The notes under the pieces were generated by a model that saw only the letters and a program-made list of their open reading frames with translations, was not told the origin of the DNA and made no database searches. The position numbers and the translations under genes were made by a program. DNA of 64,000 nt from Microtetraspora sp. NBRC 16547. GTDB taxonomy: Bacteria; Actinomycetota; Actinomycetes; Streptosporangiales; Streptosporangiaceae. Location of the stretch: the NCBI RefSeq assembly GCF_030268965.1, contig NZ_BSSE01000005.1:265205-329204 (forward strand). Direction: 5' to 3'. This document shows positions 62,246-64,000 of the stretch, piece by piece. The stretch's first letter is position 1. Each line of letters opens with the position of its first letter.

Positions 62246-63101
62246 TGTCGTCGTCGCAGGTCGCCCAGAACGATCCCACGACGTCTTCGAGCTGGTCGAA
62301 GGAGGCCGCCTCGAACAACACGTCCTGATATTTCGTGATGTCGTACTGGGTCGTTCCCATGGCCTTGAGATCCATAGGCCGGATGTCCATGCCCCGGAAC
62401 TCCTCGATCTCACCGTAGGAGCTGAGAATCCCCGCGCCGTACGCCTTGAGCTCCGACCCCTCACGCATCACGCCGAACTCCAGCGTGAACCAGAAGACCT
62501 TCGAGATGAACTGGAGCGCGTCCTCGCTCTCGACCCTCCGGGCCGCCCTTCCGGCGAGCCGGTACAGCTCCGCGAAGCGGGGCGAGGCCAGCGTGTTCGC
62601 GTGCCCGATCACCTCATGGATGATGTCTGGTTCCGGGGTATAGAACGGCACCGAATGGTGCCGGATGTACTGCGTCGAGTAGAAGAGTCCGTCCGCCAGC
62701 ACGCCGTAGAACTCCCGCAGTGGGACGAGACCGGCCGCCGGGAGGTAACGGAACCCCGTGATCGGCTCGAGGAGGTCACCGACCTCCTGAAGCTGCGGGA
62801 TGCGATCCTTGGGCAGTCCCAGCCGATCGGCGGCGTCCAGGAACTCCCGGATCGCGTACACCTGATGCTTGACCGCGAGCTCCCTCGACACCAGGGCCCA
62901 GACCCTGTGCTCTTCCTCGGTGTACTCCGCGTGTGGGATGGGGTCTCCCAGCCGGTAGTTCAGCGCCAGGGCCGCGATGGCGTTGCGCCGCTCCCGGTAG
63001 ACCGCATCGGCGAATCCCGGGTGGCTCGATGCCAGCTCCACGGTCACCGAGCCGTCCTCCCGCTTGGCGACGGGAGCGAAGTATTGGGCTTCCTCGAACA
63101 T
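62217..63101 (-). CDS. phhA: phenylalanine 4-monooxygenase
   Basis: Aromatic amino-acid hydroxylase of 294 aa, the single-domain bacterial form. Iron ligands are His162 and His167 in HEVIGH and Glu208 in FTLEFG. It uses tetrahydropterin and oxygen to turn phenylalanine into tyrosine. The start ATG 63101 has no ribosome site; CATAAC six bases upstream suggests a leaderless message. An Lrp-type regulator is divergent. The 3' end seeds a tandem repeat array. Confidence 0.93.
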   Translation of the reverse strand: MFEEAQYFAPVAKREDGSVTVELASSHPGFADAVYRERRNAIAALALNYRLGDPIPHAEYTEEEHRVWALVSRELAVKHQVYAIREFLDAADRLGLPKDRIPQLQEVGDLLEPITGFRYLPAAGLVPLREFYGVLADGLFYSTQYIRHHSVPFYTPEPDIIHEVIGHANTLASPRFAELYRLAGRAARRVESEDALQFISKVFWFTLEFGVMREGSELKAYGAGILSSYGEIEEFRGMDIRPMDLKAMGTTQYDITKYQDVLFEAASFDQLEDVVGSFWATCDDDSIARIVSAG

Positions 63102-63113
63102 ACTTCGTTATGA

Positions 63114-63134
63114 CAGCAAATCGGATTTCTGCTG
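63114..63134. promoter_or_regulatory. candidate Lrp operator
   Basis: CAGCAAAT and ATTT-CT-GCTG form an interrupted inverted repeat just upstream of phhA in the gap to the divergent Lrp gene. Confidence 0.4.
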
Positions 63135-63233
63135 GCAAGAGCGACCAGTCTGAGTGGGCGGATCGTTCAATATCGCTATCGTTATGCGTCTTTGCCTGGT
63201 CGAATCGCACAGTCAGGGCGTAGCGTCGGTTTC

Positions 63234-63698
63234 ATGCTCGATTCGCTGGACAGCAAGCTATTGATCACGATGCGTGACAACCCGAGGATCGGTCTCACAG
63301 AGCTGTCACGCCTGCTCGGCGTCGCCCGCGGCACCGTCCAGGCCCGCCTGGAGAAGCTCACCGCGCGCGGTGTCATCGGTGACTTCGGGCCTACGGTGAT
63401 GACCGAGGAAATCGGCTATTCGATCCTGGCCTTCGCGTCACTTCAGATCGCTCAGGGCAAGCTCGCCGAGGCCGTCGAGGCCCTCGACGTGATACCCGAG
63501 ATCCTGGAGGTGTACGGCACGAGTGGCCAAGCCGACCTGCTCTGCCGCGTGGTGGCCCGGAACACGCCTCATCTCCAGGAGATCATCGCCCGCATCCTCG
63601 CGTCACCCGCGGTCCAGCGCACGGACACGACGATCGCCCTCTCCACCCAGATCCCGTACCGCATCACCCCTCTCCTCGTCGCCGCAGTGTCCGACTGA
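63234..63698 (+). CDS. Lrp/AsnC-family regulator
   Basis: Regulator of 154 aa. The HTH is at the N-terminus (GLTELSRLLGVARGTVQARL) and the RAM ligand domain follows (GTSGQADLLCRVVARN). It begins at ATG 63234; TAGCGT eight bases upstream may be the -10 of a leaderless message. Divergent from phhA, which it probably controls in response to phenylalanine or tyrosine. Confidence 0.88.
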   Translation: MLDSLDSKLLITMRDNPRIGLTELSRLLGVARGTVQARLEKLTARGVIGDFGPTVMTEEIGYSILAFASLQIAQGKLAEAVEALDVIPEILEVYGTSGQADLLCRVVARNTPHLQEIIARILASPAVQRTDTTIALSTQIPYRITPLLVAAVSD

Positions 63699-63902
63699 CA
63701 CGAGCGGCGGGAGAGTGTGGCGCGGAGGCGGGGTGTAGAGCGCCGCGGTGATTCACTGTGATGTGGCTTTGGTGATCGGCTGTGAAGTGTCGTGGCGATC
63801 TGCGTGGCGATCGGTTGTGGCCTGTCGTGATGCCTGGTGTCCATAGGAACCATGAACCGGCCGGTGCCTCCTAAGTGGTCATGTCCGTAAATCCCTCGGG
63901 GG
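63699..63902. other. gene-free stretch
   Basis: No convincing gene. GTGGCGATC-like short segments recur between about 63760 and 63830 but without a strict period. Confidence 0.5.
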
Positions 63903-64000
63903 TTACGCCGCGACGTCGAGCACGTCAGGCTGTTGCTCGCAGTGATCGTGCTGCTGGGAGTCGAACTCTTTCTGTTCGTGTCGCTCGATCCGGGCCAGCA
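63903..64000 (-). CDS. possible C-terminal end of a gene running off the window
   Basis: An open frame enters from the right edge and ends at TAA 63905-63903. The last residues are hydrophilic (RIERHEQKEFDSQQHDH, then VLDVAA). Too short to identify. The opposite strand reads as a hydrophobic stretch without a start codon. Confidence 0.3.
   Translation of the reverse strand, partial: LARIERHEQKEFDSQQHDHCEQQPDVLDVAA

Noticed and set aside
63906..64000. A plus-strand membrane helix at the right edge
   Set aside because: The hydrophobic stretch has no start codon and is opposite a hydrophilic frame with a proper stop, so I favour the minus strand, weakly.

Overview
The DNA is about 70% G+C with actinomycete gene style: GTG/TTG starts, many apparently leaderless genes, dense TetR, PucR, GntR, MarR and Lrp regulators, Ser/Thr kinases with extracellular sensor domains, and two DUF574-type methyltransferases. 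This suggests a Streptosporangiaceae-like actinomycete (Streptosporangium, Nonomuraea, Microbispora or a relative). The window looks chromosomal and holds the housekeeping isoprenoid genes ispG and dxr. I see no rRNA, tRNA, CRISPR array, prophage or complete insertion sequence.

Layout. 0.1-10.9 kb: a nitrogen/amino-sugar cluster with a 4-aminobutyraldehyde-type dehydrogenase, an amine-oxidase-type flavoprotein, a UGT/MGT-type glycosyltransferase, a TetR regulator, a spermidine/putrescine-type ABC transporter (potBCA order, no potD), a glucosamine-kinase-like enzyme and a SIS-domain protein. Two nearly identical 16-bp operators (4297-4312, 8680-8695) join it into one probable regulon. 11-19.3 kb: accessory genes in divergent regulator/target pairs (TetR/NAD-binding protein, MerR/DUF4188, MarR/amidohydrolase), a secreted duplicated-domain protein and a serine hydrolase. 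19.3-23.8 kb: a GntR-controlled 5-oxoprolinase operon (NRAMP-like carrier, pxpA, pxpB, pxpC). 24-34 kb: two Ser/Thr kinases, an SDR, a thioesterase, a CHAP protein, an MMPL exporter with its TetR, and a DUF574 methyltransferase. 34-36.2 kb: a PIN-toxin remnant beside a HipA-like kinase/DUF3037 pair, then a GNAT gene and a MITE-like repeat. 36.3-41.9 kb: a secreted tripeptidyl-aminopeptidase-like hydrolase, ispG, dxr and a secreted trypsin-like protease. 42-49 kb: an aldehyde dehydrogenase, TetR, PucR, gabT and an orphan PotD-like lipoprotein. 49-60 kb: MFS transporters, the second DUF574 methyltransferase, mmsA, an omega-aminotransferase, PucR, a P1 (DmpA-type) peptidase and a cupin, plausibly a beta-peptide/beta-amino-acid catabolic island. 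60-64 kb: a secreted phosphodiester-glycosidase-family protein, tandem-repeat arrays, phenylalanine hydroxylase with a divergent Lrp regulator, and a gene fragment at the edge.

How the genes fit together. Much of the window is built for catabolism of nitrogen compounds: polyamine-type uptake, amine oxidation, aldehyde dehydrogenation, GABA transamination, 5-oxoproline hydrolysis, beta-amino-acid degradation and phenylalanine hydroxylation, each beside its own regulator. The intergenic DNA is rich in clear palindromic operators. Several gene 3' ends carry short tandem echoes of their own last codons. The observations that seem newest are the two-operator polyamine/glucosamine regulon with its 13-codon coupled leader and enlarged PotA, the HipA-like/DUF3037 pair, and the 3'-end echo repeats.
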